Assembly: GCA_039602395.1 (NCBI GenBank)
Contig: JBCNJP010000012.1
Span: forward strand, 27,824,454 to 27,888,453
From: Deinandra increscens subsp. villosa
Lineage: Eukaryota > Streptophyta > Magnoliopsida > Asterales > Asteraceae
Length of the DNA stretch: 64,000 bases
Direction of reading: 5' to 3'
The notes below the pieces were generated by a model. That model saw nothing but the letters and a program-made list of their open reading frames with translations, was not told the origin of the DNA and did no database searches. Shown in pieces: positions 35,350 to 48,600 of this stretch. Positions within the stretch are counted from its first letter, which is position 1, and each line of letters begins with the position of its first letter. Made by a program: the position numbers and the translations under genes.

Positions 35350-35984
35350 TGTTGGAACTTTTAATAAGTATGACTGACGCCATCAAATCTATTCTCGAAT
35401 AATTCGGTTGAAGAATCCATTGTGATTTGATTCAGAGACGCGGGTTGTGATGCTCGAGGCTTGCAAGTTTGGACCGAAGACGTTTTCTTGAAAAGTCAAC
35501 TGTTCGGGTCAACGGTCAACGTAAAAGTCAACGGAAGATCGGTTCAAGCGAGTCAAGCTTCATATTAATTAAATCATCTTTGATTTAATTAATAATAATT
35601 ATGTCTTTTGTTTATTTGTATTTGCTCATTTGTATGTGTGTTAGCTAGTTAGTGGGCTAGTGAGCACATGGGCTCTCTATAAATAGGAAGGGATAGCTTC
35701 ATTTGTTAGATGATGAATAATGGATGAATAATGAGTGATGTGAGCTATCATTTCTAGAGTGAGAGTCACACATTGGGTTTGAGCTCAACCCAATGTGACC
35801 ATGGATTTCCAATGACGAGTTTGTAATCATTCGGTTCGTTGTAATCATTCAGCAATAATCAATGAATCGTTTGATCTTTCATTTCTTGTCATTTATTATC
35901 TTTGATTCTCATCATCCCGTCTCCTACATCTCACCTCTGTTCTTGCTCAATGTCGAGATTATCGATGTGAAATCGGTCCTGACA
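35350..35984 (+). repeat. 3' LTR of LARD-like element 1
   Basis: 635 bp, same borders as the 5' LTR and differing at about four positions. Confidence 0.95.
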
Positions 35985-37605
35985 GGTTAAATATATTGCA
36001 ACATGGTGATCAGTTCGTTTATTTTGAGCATAGGAAACAAAATTGTTTGATTTCAGTTTTTATGGTTAGGTACATTGCAACATATATATCCATTTGTTTA
36101 TTATGGGCATAAGAAGAACAATCACTAATAGCAGATGGAATTCAGTGCCTGTTGGTTTGATTTGTATAATTTAAAGTACTCATTACAGGTATATTTTTAT
36201 ATGGATCAAAAATTGAAGTGAAATTAATATGTTGTCTTAACTATTTAGAAAATTCATTTACAGGAGGTTCTCGCTTACCTTTACATGTTCAGTATCCTCT
36301 TTTGTCTTAGGTTCTCTTGAAATCGCTTTCAAGTTAAGCAAACGGTATTTTACTTATTAAGGTAAAGATTTCTTTGTGTTTTTTCTGAGATTGATTGATT
36401 ATTAATTTGTTTAGTTCTTGACATCTCTGATCTGTTACTGTTAGTAGATTATACAATTTACCTATAGAAAGAAGGGAGACATAAGTTCACTAAAATTTAC
36501 CCCTTTAGCCATGACAGAACATGAGAAACATAAGAACACATAGAATTATTGTTGTGTATTAAATAATAGTTTTTTTTTTATTTTTTAATAAAAACAAAAG
36601 GACCCACAAACAAGATCACAAGACTTTTCTCTGTAGTCCTCTGAATGTCTAAAACTAATTATAAGAATTAAATGTCCATTTATGAAGGTAATCTATGTAA
36701 CTCTTTAGGCATGATTTGTTTTCTACAGTTTCCTTACAAATCCATGGAAAATATTAGGGCTGCAATATAGACATGTAGAGCTGATTTGTGAGAGTGAAAA
36801 CCCAATTTATGCAAAACTTAGTTTTACCTACCCATCTGTTAGATGTAAAAAAAATGTTTAAAAAGCCTTTCATAATATGTTAGTACCTACATCGATCCGT
36901 AGTTATTTGGATTGTTTACTAATTTCCGTTTAAAAGTTAGTAAAATCTGTCTTTGTATTTGAATCCATATTCAGTTGTTTAAGACATAATTAAAGAGTCA
37001 TTGCTGAGGTCTGATAGTGGTTTAGAGAAACTTAATCAGTATTGTATTCTGCTTACTACTTTTGGTATCTTTATTTATTTATTTATTTAAATTTTTTTCA
37101 TTTTGAACTATGATTAACTACTTTTGGTATCTATTTCGGGATAGGTTCATACATTGATTATAATCTTATTTGAGTGATAAAATTTAAACACACCTCAAAT
37201 TATTTTAAGGTAGTATTAAAAGGAAAGAAAATACAAATTATAAATTAAATAAATTTAATTTCAAAGAAAGAGAAAGGAAAAATATTCGATTAAGATATAT
37301 CGTTGGACTTGAAATTTACTGGAAACAAAAATATGGAAAATGTCATAAACAAATTATAGAACCTGCGACTAAGTAGCTTAACAAGGGAAGCAAACAACTA
37401 AAAACCAATGTTGAACCACTACGGCAGCATCACAAACACTTAATCGTTACCTTTTCATTTTTATATGCCTTTAATATTACCGGTTAACCACTGCAACGCG
37501 TGGTTGACACCTCATTTAAGAATAAACACAAACAAATTAACATTTGTGAGCATATTCACATATAGATAAATGGACACACATACATTTAATGAGCTAAAAG
37601 CCAAT
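35985..37605. other. AT-rich flank with a GC hairpin, no gene
   Basis: Continuation of the sequence interrupted by the LARD-like element; intron-like and AT-rich. At 37479-37507 GTTAACCAC and GTGGTTGAC form a near-perfect stem around TGCAACGC, similar in layout to the Helitron-like hairpin at 31530, just left of the Tat element. Confidence 0.35.
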
Positions 37606-38335
37606 TGATGACGTATGTCCGGTTAAGATGACGTCACAAGAAGATAGACGCACACATCCAACCCGAAGCATCACATAAGTCATGAGTGTCGGCCTCGCAA
37701 CCTGCCGGCCGACAAACCAAACACAGAAGGCAGCTGGCCTCCATTAAGGCCGACACACAACATATACCGTAGGTCAACCTTGAAGGGGTCGACCAACCAT
37801 CCACTCAGTATCGGCCAGATGACACAGGCAATAGTCGACACTCGAGCACGACAAGTCCGAGACGGACACCACAGACCAACGCTCTCATAATAGCAGGTCA
37901 GCGTGCCGACACCCGACCCAACTCCCCAATTAATGCGATTACCCAAAATGTGTACTGCAGGAGCTTGGCACAGTCCAAGACGCAGACCTGCAGCATACCT
38001 CCTATGGGCAATTAGCATTAATGACGATACAAGACAAAAGTTGAGGGTTATAAATACATCCCAACCACCAGGTTAGGATTCATTCAATGCGCTTAGTCTC
38101 GTCTTGATTACACTTAATCTCTTGAAACACATACTTATTCTCACACCCGAGCTTGGTCGTAGGACACCCTGTCCTGCCCTCCAAGAGCAACGGTGTTTCT
38201 TTGTTTTACAGATACGAGCCAAGCCGAGACCCCTCCAACCGAAGGCTCACAATCTCACTCTGTGTAGTCGACCTATCAATGTAGTTCGTCCTTGACCCCG
38301 GTCTATCTGACTACTCGTGGTAGCCCGATTCTACA
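37606..38335 (+). repeat. 5' LTR of Tat element (730 bp)
   Basis: It runs TGATGACGTATG to GATTCTACA, and its start matches the 3' LTR stub at 56795. A TATAAATA box at 38049-38056 is the likely promoter. Only the 3' LTR's first 10 bp are present, so LTR age cannot be estimated. Confidence 0.85.
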
Positions 38336-38373
38336 TTGGCGCCATCCGCACGGTCCTTAATACAACTCGCATA

Positions 38374-41187
38374 ATGTCTGAACATCACAGTGAACAGAAT
38401 CCCAAGGAGGACTTCCTCACCTCGGGCGGAAAGAACACAGCCGGGTCGTCCGGTACAACCAACTCCCAAACCCTAATGCTCACACCGGAGCTGGTGAGCC
38501 GAAACTTCCTACACCTCCGACAGATGCTGAACGAGCACATAGCCACCGAAAGAGCAAAAGGTATACGCGTGCAGCTATCTTACGATGACGAGGACCCTAT
38601 CATCAATGACGAAATGCCGCCACCACCGGGAGAGGATGTTAGCCGGCCCGGACCGACAGCACAGCGGTGTCGACTCAGACGCTGAGACACACAATGTCAA
38701 CACCGACCTTAGTCATCAGAGCAGGACCCATACCGACACCCGGCACCTCAGGTCCAATACAGTTCCCATTCAACCAGCAACACTCGATACCATTCCCAGG
38801 CCACCAGTTTTACCCCTACCCACTGTTCATGAATTTGTATGGAGCACCAGCTTATCAGATGCCCCTATACCCACCGTATGGCATGCCACCACACCTGTCG
38901 GGTCCGACACCCCTGGTAAACCAAAGCACAGGCCCTTGGCAACAGCTAAACACACGGGTCGAAATCCCGGTGACAAGGGTAGAGGAACCAAAAGACGCCA
39001 ATGCCGATGATTTCTCTCTACCTTACATTCCGGAGGAGGAAAGTTCACCGAAAGAATAGAAAGCTTCGAGTGTCCGCCAAAGACGAAGCTACCAAGCTCA
39101 GTAAAGACATATGACCGCAGCACCGACCCTGATGATCACTTACACGCCTTCAATTCGGCTGCGAGCATAGAAAAATGGTCCATCCCTGTATGGTGCAAGA
39201 TGTTCGTTTAGACCCTCTCGGGCCCAGCCAGACTATGGTTCAACTCTCTCCCCGATGACTCGATCGATAGCTACGTCTAGTTAAAACAGCTATTTTCCAA
39301 ACACATCACAACAGGGACTCCCGCAGACCCTGGCAGTCGGGCAGGGATAGAGGAAACCGAGATGATTGTCGACACTCCAGCTTTACGCCTTACGAACGAC
39401 CATCTCCCTCTAACCAAAGGCCTGACAAAAGAGAATACCCAAACTTAACAGAAACTCCCAGAGAGATATTGCAAACAGAAGATGCAAGCCGACAATTCGG
39501 CAAACCACGTACAATGGGCTCTAACACGACCAACCGCAACATAGCCAAGTATTGCGACTTCCACCTAGATAGAGGTCATGATACAGACGAGTGTCATCAG
39601 TTAAAGAAAGAGATTGCCCATGCAGTAAAAACAGGGCAGGTAGCACATCTATTTAAAGAAATTAAGGAGCAGAAGAACAAGAAAGAGAAGAAAAATGACA
39701 ACACCCCAATCCTAATGACACACGCTTCTCGCAGCAAGAAGCCGAAGCTCAGAAGGGAGAATTGGGCCAACAAACCAATTTCTTTTCCGGTGCTAAACAC
39801 GGTCGTGCCGACGCTCAGTCCAATGGTCATCATCGCCGAGGTAGCAGGCTATGACGTCCACCAAACATACAGTGACGGGGGGAGCGCTTCAGATATAATG
39901 TACAAGGTATGTTTCCACAAGTTTCTAACCCATATACAACAACAGCTCCGACCCTCGCAGACATCATTAGTTGGGTTCAGTGGAGACATTGTCTTCCCTG
40001 AAGGGGAAATTACACTGCCGGTAACCTTATCTAAAGGATCGTACACAAGAACCAAGGAAGTAACCTTTCTCGTGGTCGACCGACCCTCATGATACAATAT
40101 CCTTTTCGGTCGACCAGCGATCTACTAGTTCGGCTGTGTTGTCTCTATAGCACACAGACTAATGAAATTCCCAACTAGAGCCGGCATAGCAACTGTCTGA
40201 TCCACCTGATCTGACTGCGACCTCACAGCCGATGTCACAGAGGAAGCAGCCCAGAATAAGTGGAAGGTAAATGAAGAATACCCCAACCAATTGGTCACCA
40301 TCGGTCTCGAGCTATCCAACCCGACACGCGAGAAGCTGTACAACTTGATACGCAACAGCACAAATGTCTTTGCCTGGACACCGGTCGACATGACAGGCGT
40401 ACCGAGAGAAATTACTAAACATCTCCTGAAGGTCGACCCAAAACAACGACCGGTGGCCCAAGAAAAGAGAAGTATGGCTCGAGACCGAAGCAAAGCTGTA
40501 TGCGAAGAGGTGACAAAGCTGGTAAAAGCAGGAATCCTACGGGAAGTCAAGTGGCACACCTGGATTGCCAACCCAGTCATGGTAGCCAAGTCCGATGGAT
40601 CATGGAGAATGTGTGTCGACTTCACTAAACTTAACAATGCATGTCCGAAAGACTGCTACCCTCTGCCGGCTATAGATGCAAAAGTGGATGCCCTATCGGG
40701 CTACACCTACAAATGCTTCCTCGACGCATACAAAGGTTATCACCAGATCAAGATGGCCCGGAAAGACGAAGAAAAAACAGCCTTCCATACTGACAAGGGC
40801 ATTTTTTGTTACCGCAAAGTGCCATTCGACATATCGCACAGAAAATGCCTCGGAAACCACCAATGACTCAGAGCTACTTGTCAACCTAGCTTTAACGCAA
40901 GAGCGTCGCGAGGCATGGCTGCAATCAACGAAGCAAGGTACAAAAAACAGATGGAAAAATACTACAATCAAAAGGTCCGGGAGGTCACCTTCCAACCCGG
41001 AGATTATGTCTTCCGACACAATGAAGCAAGCAGACAGGTAAGTCAGGGTAAATTGGGACCGAATTGGGAAGGTCCCTACCAAGTAAGTAAGGCACACGCA
41101 AAAGGCTCTTACAAGATGGTAACAATGAAAGGAAAAGCCGTTCCCCGACACTGGAATGCAATGCAACTCAAAAAATGCTACTTGTAA
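38374..41187 (+). pseudogene. Tat-lineage gag-pol, broken and internally deleted
   Basis: Translation would start at ATG 38374 (MSEHHSEQNP). Gag continues through frame changes near 38680 and 39060 and has stops around 39210 and 39280. The Gag C-terminus carries a CX2HX4HX4C-like knuckle (YCDFHLDRGHDTDEC), followed by a protease with an altered DGGSASDIM active site where DSGS is usual. RT starts near 40450 with SDGSWRMCVDF and CPKDCYPLP. After RKVPFD near 40830 the reading jumps to the integrase C-terminus (MAAINEARYKKQMEKYYNQK, ending 41187). The RT YxDD, RNase H and integrase catalytic core are missing, so the copy cannot move by itself. Confidence 0.85.
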
Positions 41188-41880
41188 AACAATTCATCAT
41201 TATGTTCGACATGTTTACCTTCAAAAGGATTTCCATACATCCTATTTCAATGAAAGTCGGCACTGAATGTTCTTTAATTATATGTCTTTTAAATAAATGG
41301 TTGCGTCTACCTATAATTGCTCGAACCGACTAATGTCGGCCAGATTATATAAATAGATCACATATTACATGATTTATAGACTCATATCAGCCATACCGGT
41401 TACACACAACCCTGGCATACGATTTAGCTAATTTCATAACAAGGCCGACAGGCACTTGTAGCAGTTGTTTGATAGATAGACAGTCGAACCGACAGACAAT
41501 TATACATGCACGACCTACTCGACATCTTTCCAAAGCGACAACTTTCGTATGATGGTTATCCGTACCGGGCTATACAGGAAAACGCCTCGTCGTTCATCTC
41601 TCATAGCTCTCATGAGTGGGTGACCAGCAAGATCCCGGAGTTTCTCAGTCGGTCTGTTAACATTCGACACATGAAACATCGGGCACAGACTAGACCATGT
41701 AGACCGAAAGACTTCGGTCGAACCTAGGTATAAAAGCGCGAAAAACATGTTTTAATTAACAGCTATTGGACCGTACATCCATCACAAATCATAAGACCAC
41801 GACAGCCCCGATATCGACACGGTCGTATCGCTAACAACCGAGGTCGGTGACAAACATTGACGAATGTTTAACTACTCCCT
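41188..41880. other. Tat 3' non-coding region
   Basis: Non-coding sequence after the integrase stop, rich in GTCGGC/GCCGAC words. Short ORFs at 41506-41748 on both strands overlap and are not supported. Confidence 0.5.
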
Positions 41881-42160
41881 CAATATAATGACTTAAATGT
41901 TATTACATATTAAAGCCGACACGGTGAAATATAATGACTTAAATGTTATTACATATTAAAGCCGACACGGTGAAATATAATGATTTAAATGTTATTACAT
42001 ATTAAAGCCAACACGATGAGTTATCATGACTTAAATGTTATTACATATTAAAGCCGACACGGTGAATTATCATGACTTAAATGTTATTACATGTTAAAGC
42101 CGATACGGTGAGTTATCATAACTTCAATATCATTACATGATAAAGCCTACGCGATAAATC
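41881..42160. repeat. 46-bp tandem repeat
   Basis: Five units, plus a diverged sixth, begin at 41890, 41936, 41982, 42028, 42074 and about 42120, each starting GACTTAAATGTTATTACATA or close. Later units change GAAATATAAT to GAGTTATCAT. Such repeats between pol and the 3' LTR are common in Tat elements. Confidence 0.92.
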
Positions 42161-42338
42161 ATTCACTCTCAGTCACACAAACACTTTTATTTTCATTGCT
42201 ACTCAACACAAGTACTTTGAAATAAAAAGGACAGGCACAATACATTAAATACAAATATATTTCATTAAATACAAAGCCGACAGGCATTAGAATACAACCC
42301 ATTCGGGTGAAAAAGAAAACAACGGAACAGAGTCATAT

Positions 42339-44034
42339 CTATGCAGAATCTTGGTTAGTAGCACCTGTCGGCCCAACAAGAGCCGAGACGGTTCCAAAAG
42401 GCACCTCCGATGGATAATCCACGTCCGGGTCGACAGCCTGAAATTCAGCCCGGCTCTTGTTCAAACACTCAGACAAGCTGTCTAGATACTTGTACCTGAC
42501 CTGAGCATGCTCCTTGGCCGCCTCCTTCAGTTTCACATCGGAATCGGGCCTGTAATACTTGCCCGCATCCATAGGTTTCCCAGTTGTAGCATGCTCAAAA
42601 CTAGCCACAAAGCCCAGATGAGCTCCTCGTTTCATGACGGCACTCTGGAGCTTACCAAGTTTCGTTTTAAATGGCCGACTACCAAGCAGCCGGCCAACAA
42701 TGAACTTTGGACCCTCTTCGACCAACCATTGTCGATCATCACCTAGCTGCTTGGCTTGGATTTGAGCACCCTTGTAAAGATTCGAAAACCGTTCCTTATC
42801 AATTTTCAACTTTTCAAGGTCGGCAGTCAACACTTTCACCTCGGCCGAATGACGAGTAGCATCGTCATCACACCGCTTCCGAAGGTCACCAAGAGTGACC
42901 TCATGCTCCCTCGCCGATGCCTCAAGGGCAGCGAGAGCCTCGACATCAGCCTGTTTCCCGGCCTTGAGATCTGCATTTTCCTTTTTCAAGGCCGAGACCC
43001 TCTTGAGATCGACGTTGGCATACATTATTCTCAAGTCGCCGATCTCCTTCTTCAACTTGCTGGCCTCGGTCCTCTTGGCCAAGAAGCGAGCCTTCAGGCC
43101 AGTCAGAGTCTTCTCCAACCTAGAATTACGCTGAACCATGCCTATACCAGCAATATAGGCACGGGTGAGTTTAAACGTCGCCCTCCGACGGGCCTCTTCA
43201 GGCGTCTCTTTATCAAGTTCAACACGAGCGTCTGTCGGGATGCTCAAACGAGCAAACTCTCGACACAACTTGGTAGAATCAAGCCGAGAGCCGTTGGTTA
43301 TCTACCATTCCGGCGTAAACACTTGGTCGGCAGTAGTGGGATCCACTTCATGTAGGGGAGACGAGCCAAAATCGCTGTCGTCAACAGTAAAATGGTCGGC
43401 CCTCGGCTCCACAGAGTGTGCAGTCTTTCTCAATTGACCGAGGACTGTCAAACGACCAACATCAGTAAAACGGGATCTCGGAGCCTGCAAGTAAAGGATA
43501 AAACCGTCAAAATCGTCAGATAACCGAGAGCCGCACATGGGAGAGGGAGAGATACTTACACTAGCCGCTGCATCATCGGCCCTTTTCTTTCTCTTGTCAG
43601 TAAGACTAATCTCTCCCTCCTCCCGCTCCTCCTTATCTCCACCACCCAGCGACAGAATGTCGACTTCTGAGTCTGAACCATCATCGCGAAGCCTGGACGA
43701 CTGCTTCCCGGACACACCTCCTTTGCGCACCGCCACATGCTTCTGACGACGACTGCTCTCGGTCCCATCGGTCCTAACCTCGGCCTCAGAATCTTTTCTC
43801 TTACGGGTGGACACGTCTTTCTTTGTCTTGCCAACTTCTTCATCGGCAAGAACGTTTGTTTCACCACCCAGGGTAGACCCAATCAAGGTCCGAGTGCCGT
43901 CGGTAATGGTAAAGTCTTCATACCGACGCCCAGAGGTCTCGTCGACACGACTCCTCTCCCTTCGCCCAAAGGCTTACTTCCCTGGATAACGTCAGTCGGA
44001 TCGTCCAAGGTAATGAAATCAAGAATATCCATAT
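42339..44034 (-). pseudogene. Antisense ORF of Tat element, distal exon (coiled coil)
   Basis: Continuation of the antisense gene whose first exon is 56363-55697. A 3' splice site TTGTGCAG (44040-44035) precedes an open stretch beginning ATATGGATATTC. A frameshift follows near 43920. Next is a Lys/Glu-rich, nuclear-type region (KRKDSEAEV, TDKRKKRADD), an in-frame TAG at 43302-43304 and then a long coiled coil ending at 42339. The reading on both sides of the TAG (TPEW, then ITNGSRLD) is family-like, so the stop probably replaced a Gln codon. Function is unknown. Confidence 0.7.
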
Positions 44035-44120
44035 CTGCACAAGAGAAACAAATAAAGTTAGTACAAATAGTAAAAGAGTACTGACAAGAGATAAAGGAAA
44101 GGGCGACAGGGTATTACCCC

Positions 44121-44781
44121 TGTTGGGTTATATAACTATTTTATCAAAACACGAGTACGCAGCGGAAAGAATCCTATGAATTAATCTAACTAACCGGTTT
44201 TAAGACGTGTACCTTTTTTAGCTCGGCAAGACTTGATCTCTTGGAGGATTTGATACAAATCCCTCTACAATCGCACACACGACACACCAATGCTATGTGC
44301 TAGCAACCGATCACGAACTCCCCTTGATGTAGGCTTGGTCGAACCACACAAGAATCGAAACCCCCCTTGGGTTTTCTTGTTGCCGAATTCGAGAGAATAG
44401 GAAAGAGAGAGAATTAGGGTTTGCACCTTTATCAGATAAATGCAGCAACTAAACCTTAAACCCAGAGGGTCTATATATAGGTTTAAAATACTTGATAAAC
44501 AAGCAAAAGGATAGGCATAAGAGCCCTAGATCGAAATCGACCTAGAGGCCTTATCCTCATCCTCCTCTCAATTATAATCCAATTATAACTCTCTCTAATT
44601 ACAACTAACACCCCCTGTTAACAATTAACTGTCAGTTTTTAACGAAACCTCGTTAAATGTTCGTGATAAATATTAATTAACTATTAATTAATATTAATAC
44701 ATTTGGTGTCGAGACGTGTGACCCCGTAGGCTTAAATAATTTCCGGACATACGCTTACTATTACATGATCATATCCCTACA
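44121..44781 (-). repeat. 3' LTR of copia element
   Basis: 661 bp. Differs from the partner LTR by roughly half a dozen small changes, including an extra T in the ACTATTTTATC run. Short TATATATAG at 44472-44480 on the minus strand. Confidence 0.95.
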
Positions 44782-45612
44782 GCTCCCACTTGAGCTTGCA
44801 ATAGTAAAGGTAATAACATTGGTTAGTGTCTAGCAACACGCCAATGCTCCCAGAAATATTTAAGTACAGTTTCTCAAAGTGTATTTAAATGGTACAGTCA
44901 TTTACTATCCCTTTGTTACCGATACCGTGCTAAATATGAATATGGATCAAGTCATTTCATACTTTAACGATTCTGTTTCTCATTCTCACAACTAACTTAA
45001 GATTACCAAATTGCAAATCGAGACACCTCTAGATTTCATTTGGGCACGGCCATGCAAACATCTTAATTAGTCCAATGAGGGGCCCAGTGGTATCTTCTTC
45101 AGCACAAAGCTGAAGGAACAAATCCTCTTGAGTACACGTGTCAAGTCACATACTTCACTACACTTACTGAAAATAGCCCTTTTGTACTACCTTATTCAGG
45201 ATAGTAGACCTATATCAAGTAGGTGCAATCCATACATGCATGACCTGCTTGTATCTCAAGTCTAAGGATAAGCAAAGCAACCATTTACGAATTTCACTCA
45301 ATGACGCCGATCCATAAAGTGACAATTCGTTAGTGGGTCAGTCCAGTATGCATCCAATGAATACCATGTGAGTTTGGTGGGATCATCCTAACCAATCACT
45401 CAGATTTTGTCTTAGTTTAACTATATTCCCATATAGTTAATCGACAATGGACAATTTAGAATACTTGACAAGTACTCAAGGATTAAACATGCAAATATAG
45501 GACACAATTTACTATTAAATGAAATCAAACATATCAAGTACTTTATTTCATTATGCAAATAGAAATTGTTTAACATCCCTTATCCAAATACCGAACATCA
45601 GACATACACGAT

Positions 45613-48600
45613 TTAACTAGCTAATTTAAGTCCCATGCCCTTGGCATGCCTTTCAAGCTTCGGCCTCGACAAAGCTTTCGTGAAAGGATCAGCTAAGTTA
45701 ATATATGTGTGAACTTTGAGTAATTTGATTTCACCTAGTTCGATCTGCTCACGAACATAGTGATATCTCCTGGCATAGTGTCTGGCGCCCTTCTGAACTC
45801 CAGGTTCTTTGGCGATGATCAATGCACCCGAGTTATCGCAGTACATGTCGATCGGCAAGTTACTTGTGGGGACAATGTCTAGCCCACTAATAAACTTCCT
45901 TATCCAGACAGCCTCCATTGCAGCCTCCGAAGCAGCAATGTACTCAGACTCTGTTGCAGACATAGCAACTGTGGTTTGTTTCTTGCTTTTCCAATCCACA
46001 GCGCCTCCATTCATAACGAAGACGTACCCAGACTGAGACTTCGTGTCATCTCTATCAGTCTAAAATCCAGCATCACAGTATCCGGTCACTTTGAGCTCTT
46101 GATCTGGATTTCCCCCATATACCAAAAACAAATCTCTAGTAGCCCGTAGGTACTTAAGAATGGTCTTAACAGCAGTCCAGTGACTTTCACCTGGATTCTA
46201 TTGAAAACGGCTAACGATATTCTGTGCGAACGCTATATCAGGTCTAGTGCATCTCACCGCATACATAATAGAGCCTACAGCCGAAGCATAAGGGACTCTC
46301 TGCATACGCTTCACCTCATCAGGTGTAAAAAGCACCTTGTTTGACCGACAAACCAAGTCCTTCCTGCATTGGTACTATACCACGCTTGGAATTCTCCATC
46401 TTGAATCGCTTCAAGATCTTATCAATATAAGCACTTTGACTTAGTCCAATCAACCGCTTAGTTCTATCTCTATAGATCTTGATTCCAAGAATGAATGTTG
46501 CTTCTCCCAAGTCTTTCATAGCAAAACACTTTCCAAGGTGGGATTTTACATCTTGCAACATTGGAATGTGTTTTCCTATAATCAATATGTCATCCACATA
46601 TAAGACAAGGAAAGTAAGATTACTCCCACTAGCTTTGCGATATACACATGGCTCATCGGGATTCTAAACGAAACCAAAATTTTTGATTTCTTCATCAAAC
46701 CGTTTATTCCAACTCCTCGATGCTTGCTTTAGTCCATAAATGGACCTTTGAAGCTTGCATACTTGGTTGGGATGTTTTGGATCAATGAACCCTTCAGGTT
46801 GATCCATATAGACTTCTTCATCCAAGTAACCATTTAAGAAGGCAGTCTTAACATCCATTTGCCATATCTCAAAGTCATAGTACGCTGCTATGGCTAAGAG
46901 AATCCTAATAGCTCTAATGTCTGCTACTGGTGAAAAGGTCTCATCATAGTCAACGCCAAAACGTTGAGTATAACCTTTCGCCACAAGACGAGCTTTATAG
47001 GTGTGTACATTTCCATCCATGTCGGTCTTCTTCTTGAAGAGCCATTTACTCCCAACAGTTCTTGCGTTAGGAGGAAGATCAACCAGGGTCCAAACGTGGT
47101 TATCTTGCATGGATTTCATTTCCACGTTCGCAGCTTCAAGCCATTTGTCAGATTCCGGATCTGATAATGCAGCTTTGAAGTTCGGAGGCTCATTGAGATC
47201 TCCTGATACGTTATCCTCGAATTCGACTAGACCAATCCATCTATCCGGATTACGTACGACCCTTTCGGATCTACGAAGTGGAATCGCAACATCATCGACT
47301 TGAGGTTCATCACTTTGAACATTTCCCCCCCCAAGTTGATGATTGCTAGTTGTTTCAGAAGCTGACACATCTTCTAGTGGTTCTACAATTCTCCCACTGT
47401 TCTCTTGAGCTATAAAATTCTTTTCAAAGAATTCAGAATATCGAGCAACACGAACAGTATTTTCGGAAGGATTATAGAAGTAGTAACCCATTGTTTCCTT
47501 TGGGTATCCCACGAAGATGCACTTAGTAGTCCTGGGTTGTAGTTTGTCAGGCGTATCACGCTTCACAAGTGCCTCACATCCCCAGACTCTTAAGTAAGAC
47601 AACACAGGGACTTCTCCATGCCATAATTGATATGGTGTCTTTTCAACCTTCTTGGTTGGAACCATATTTAGAACGCGTACAGCGGTTTCTAGAGCAAAAT
47701 CCCAAAATGATAATGGGAGAGTTGTAAGGTTCATCATCGACCTCACCATCTCTAGTAAGGTTCGATTCCTCCTCTCAGACACTCCATTATGCTGAGGAGT
47801 ATAAGGAGGAGTAAGTTGTTGGACAATTCCACACGCTTTAAGATAATCCTTAAACTCTTGGCTTAAGTATTCTCCACCACGATCCGATCGAAGGATCTTG
47901 ATGGTCTTATCGAGTTGATTTTCAACTTCGTTCTTAAACTTTTTGAATGTTTCAAATACCTCATGTTTATGTTTAAGCAAGTAAACATAACCATAACGGC
48001 TGAAATCATCCGTGAAAGTTACGAAGTAGCTAGCACCTTTCCTTGACACATGCCTAAATGGGCCACAAACATCAGTATGAATGAGTCTAAGTAGGTCTTT
48101 GGCCCTTTGCGGCTTGTTCGGAAAGGGTTTTCTTGTCATATTTCCTGAGATACAGGAAACGCATTTTTCAAATGATTCATCATTTGATTGTAAGATCCCT
48201 TCACGTTGAAGTCTTTCAATGCGGTTTTTGCCAACATGGGCAAGACGACAGTGCCAAAGATAGGTAGAGTCCAAACTAGTTTTGGCTCGTTTGCTAACTG
48301 TGAACATTGAATTATTTGAAACACAACCACGCATATCAATTTCATAAATGCCATCACAAGGAATAGCATCAAAATAATGAACATTATTTTTAGAAACTGA
48401 AATACCGATATTATTAAATGCATTAATAAATCCTTGGTTTTTCAACAAAGAAACTGAAATGACACCTCTAGTGATAGAAGGTGCATAATGACAATTGTCT
48501 AATACAATAAATAACCCAGAAGGCAGAATTAAATGAAATTCTCCTATAGCTTCCACAGCTGCTGGCAAACCATTTCCAACGAACAGCTGCAAAGCTCCAG

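Larger units (their letters stand above)
32030..35984 (+). mobile_element. Complete coding-free LTR retrotransposon (LARD-like)
   Basis: 3955 bp with two 635-bp LTRs (about 4 differences seen), a tRNA-iMet PBS, a PPT and a perfect 5-bp TSD GGTTA at 32025-32029 and 35985-35989. The 2.7-kb internal region has no ORF longer than about 105 codons and none resembling gag or pol. It is therefore non-autonomous and needs proteins from a partner element. LTR similarity implies recent insertion. A second member lies at 50020-53853. Confidence 0.95.

Noticed and set aside
37479..37507. GC hairpin as a definite Helitron end
   Set aside because: The stem is good but no CTRR-T follows on either strand, so it is only mentioned in the flank.
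41881..42160. 46-bp repeat as a CRISPR-like array
   Set aside because: The units are contiguous tandem copies without unique spacers, in a plant retroelement.
42507..43437. Plus-strand ORFs up to 199 codons across the antisense coiled-coil exon
   Set aside because: They are opposite-strand shadows of the longer, family-like minus-strand reading.
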